DNA from: Carex sylvatica
Taxonomy: Eukaryota; Streptophyta; Magnoliopsida; Poales; Cyperaceae
Assembly: GCA_964058845.1 (NCBI GenBank)
Contig: CAXKVR010000469.1
Coordinates: 1-21,254, forward strand
DNA length: 21,254 nt
Reading direction: 5' to 3'
The notes beneath the pieces are model-generated. The model did no database searches. It was given only the letters and a program-made list of their open reading frames with translations, and was not told where the DNA came from. Positions 21,101 through 21,254 of the stretch are shown here, piece after piece. The translations under genes were made by a program, and so were the position numbers. Position 1 is the stretch's first letter; each line of letters starts with the position of its first letter.

Positions 21101-21254
21101 GCACACTAGGATATTTGGATCCAGAGTATAAATATGCACCCATATGGATCTTCCATTAATTGTCATTATTAATTGTTATTGTTATGTTATTTTTATTAAT
21201 TATTTCTTACCATTTTATGCAATCAAACATACACAGGTATCATATGACATCTCA
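15174..21254 (+). CDS. Malectin-like LRR receptor kinase (3' partial)
   Basis: A plasma-membrane receptor kinase of the plant malectin-like LRR family (LRR subfamily I in Arabidopsis), sensing extracellular or cell-wall cues; the ligand is unknown. Exons: 15174-15255, 15424-15973, 16552-17030, 17466-17604, 17742-17813, 17919-17990, 18197-18277, 18367-18533, 19086-19321, 19548-19674, 20653-20712, 20936-21125, 21237-21254 (cut). They give about 757 residues; the family usually reaches about 880-900. Order: hydrophobic signal peptide (about 1-22), malectin-like domain (about 29-370; [42 protein letters not shown]), GDPC at 389-392, three LRRs (417-490), membrane helix 520-541, kinase with loop GKGGFG 589-594, VAVK lysine 610, HRD 703-705, DFG 723-725 and [10 protein letters not shown]. 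All key catalytic residues seen are intact and it is an RD kinase. One intron appears to use a GC donor. Introns 17031-17465 and 18534-19085 hold nothing notable. Confidence 0.95.
15974..16551 (+). other. Probable GC-AG intron 2 of the receptor kinase
   Basis: Exon 2 must end at 15973 (ATC AG) and exon 3 start at 16552 (G TTT CCA GAT GAT) to give [13 protein letters not shown], matching the family's conserved IRYxDDxYDRxW. The intron then starts CAG|GCATTT and ends AATAG. There is no GT between 15972 and the in-frame stop at 15999-16001. Without splicing, the frame ends after HFKIYHFF, giving a malectin-only protein of about 219 residues. The rest of the intron shows no recognised feature. 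Confidence 0.7.
19739..20472. mobile_element. Composite transposon remnant in the kinase-domain intron
   Basis: The 978-base intron 10 (19675-20652) is the longest of this gene and contains a foreign-looking block. The left arm (19739-19955) starts TAGGGGTGAAAACA; the right arm (20335-20472) ends with the complement of TAGGCCAGGAAACA. Both arms are dense in GGATA/TATCC and CGAATTCGGAT-type motifs in opposite orientation, as in a widespread class of hAT-like plant elements. GACTT borders both sides (19735-19739, 20474-20478), but a full 8-bp duplication is not intact. The middle has a 15-bp inverted repeat (19975-19989 with 20046-20060) and three AATTCACAYCCAA copies (19986, 20024, 20123), suggesting a second, nested insertion. 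Confidence 0.6.

Noticed and set aside
15174..21254. Idea that the receptor kinase is a pseudogene
   Set aside because: Every exon is open in the correct phase and the key kinase residues seen are intact. The GC donor alone does not show loss of function.
1..21254. CRISPR array, bacterial-type operon or phage-like system
   Set aside because: Genes are intron-split plant nuclear genes. No regularly spaced repeats or closely packed same-strand short genes are present.

Overview
The window is nuclear DNA of a flowering plant. Genes are split by AT-rich introns with GT-AG borders, spacers are AT-rich and full of small DNA-transposon remnants, and all three gene families have plant-type architecture. 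The species cannot be fixed from the sequence; a dicot or early-diverging angiosperm with moderately long introns is a reasonable guess. I rebuilt the exon structures by hand, matching splice sites to reading-frame phase and to remembered family motifs, with no alignment run.

Layout. (1) 648-5818, plus strand: the alpha subunit of the mitochondrial processing peptidase (core protein 2 of cytochrome bc1 in plants). Twelve exons and the stop are present. The first exon, carrying the start codon and most of the presequence, lies off the left edge. (2) 5819-6974: a short spacer between two convergent genes. (3) 6975-9794, minus strand: a complete ten-exon epsin-type gene (ENTH domain) encoding 413 residues, with an unusually short tail. 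(4) 9795-15173: a gene-poor spacer of about 5.4 kb with a Mutator-like MITE (perfect 16-bp terminal inverted repeats, 10-bp target duplication), a hAT-like element rich in GAGTT/AACTC (8-bp target duplication), and smaller foldback and tandem repeats. (5) 15174-21254, plus strand: a malectin-like leucine-rich-repeat receptor kinase with thirteen exons to the right edge, open in frame throughout and cut inside the kinase domain.

The three genes share no obvious pathway: mitochondrial protein import and respiration, clathrin-linked vesicle traffic, and cell-surface signalling. The adjacency looks like ordinary plant gene order.

I found no unknown multi-gene system. The points most worth checking are a probable GC-AG intron in the receptor kinase, which leaves a frame-breaking GT site 44 bases upstream as competitor; the two transposons whose boundaries are set by target-site duplications; a composite transposon remnant inside a kinase-domain intron; and the truncated epsin tail.
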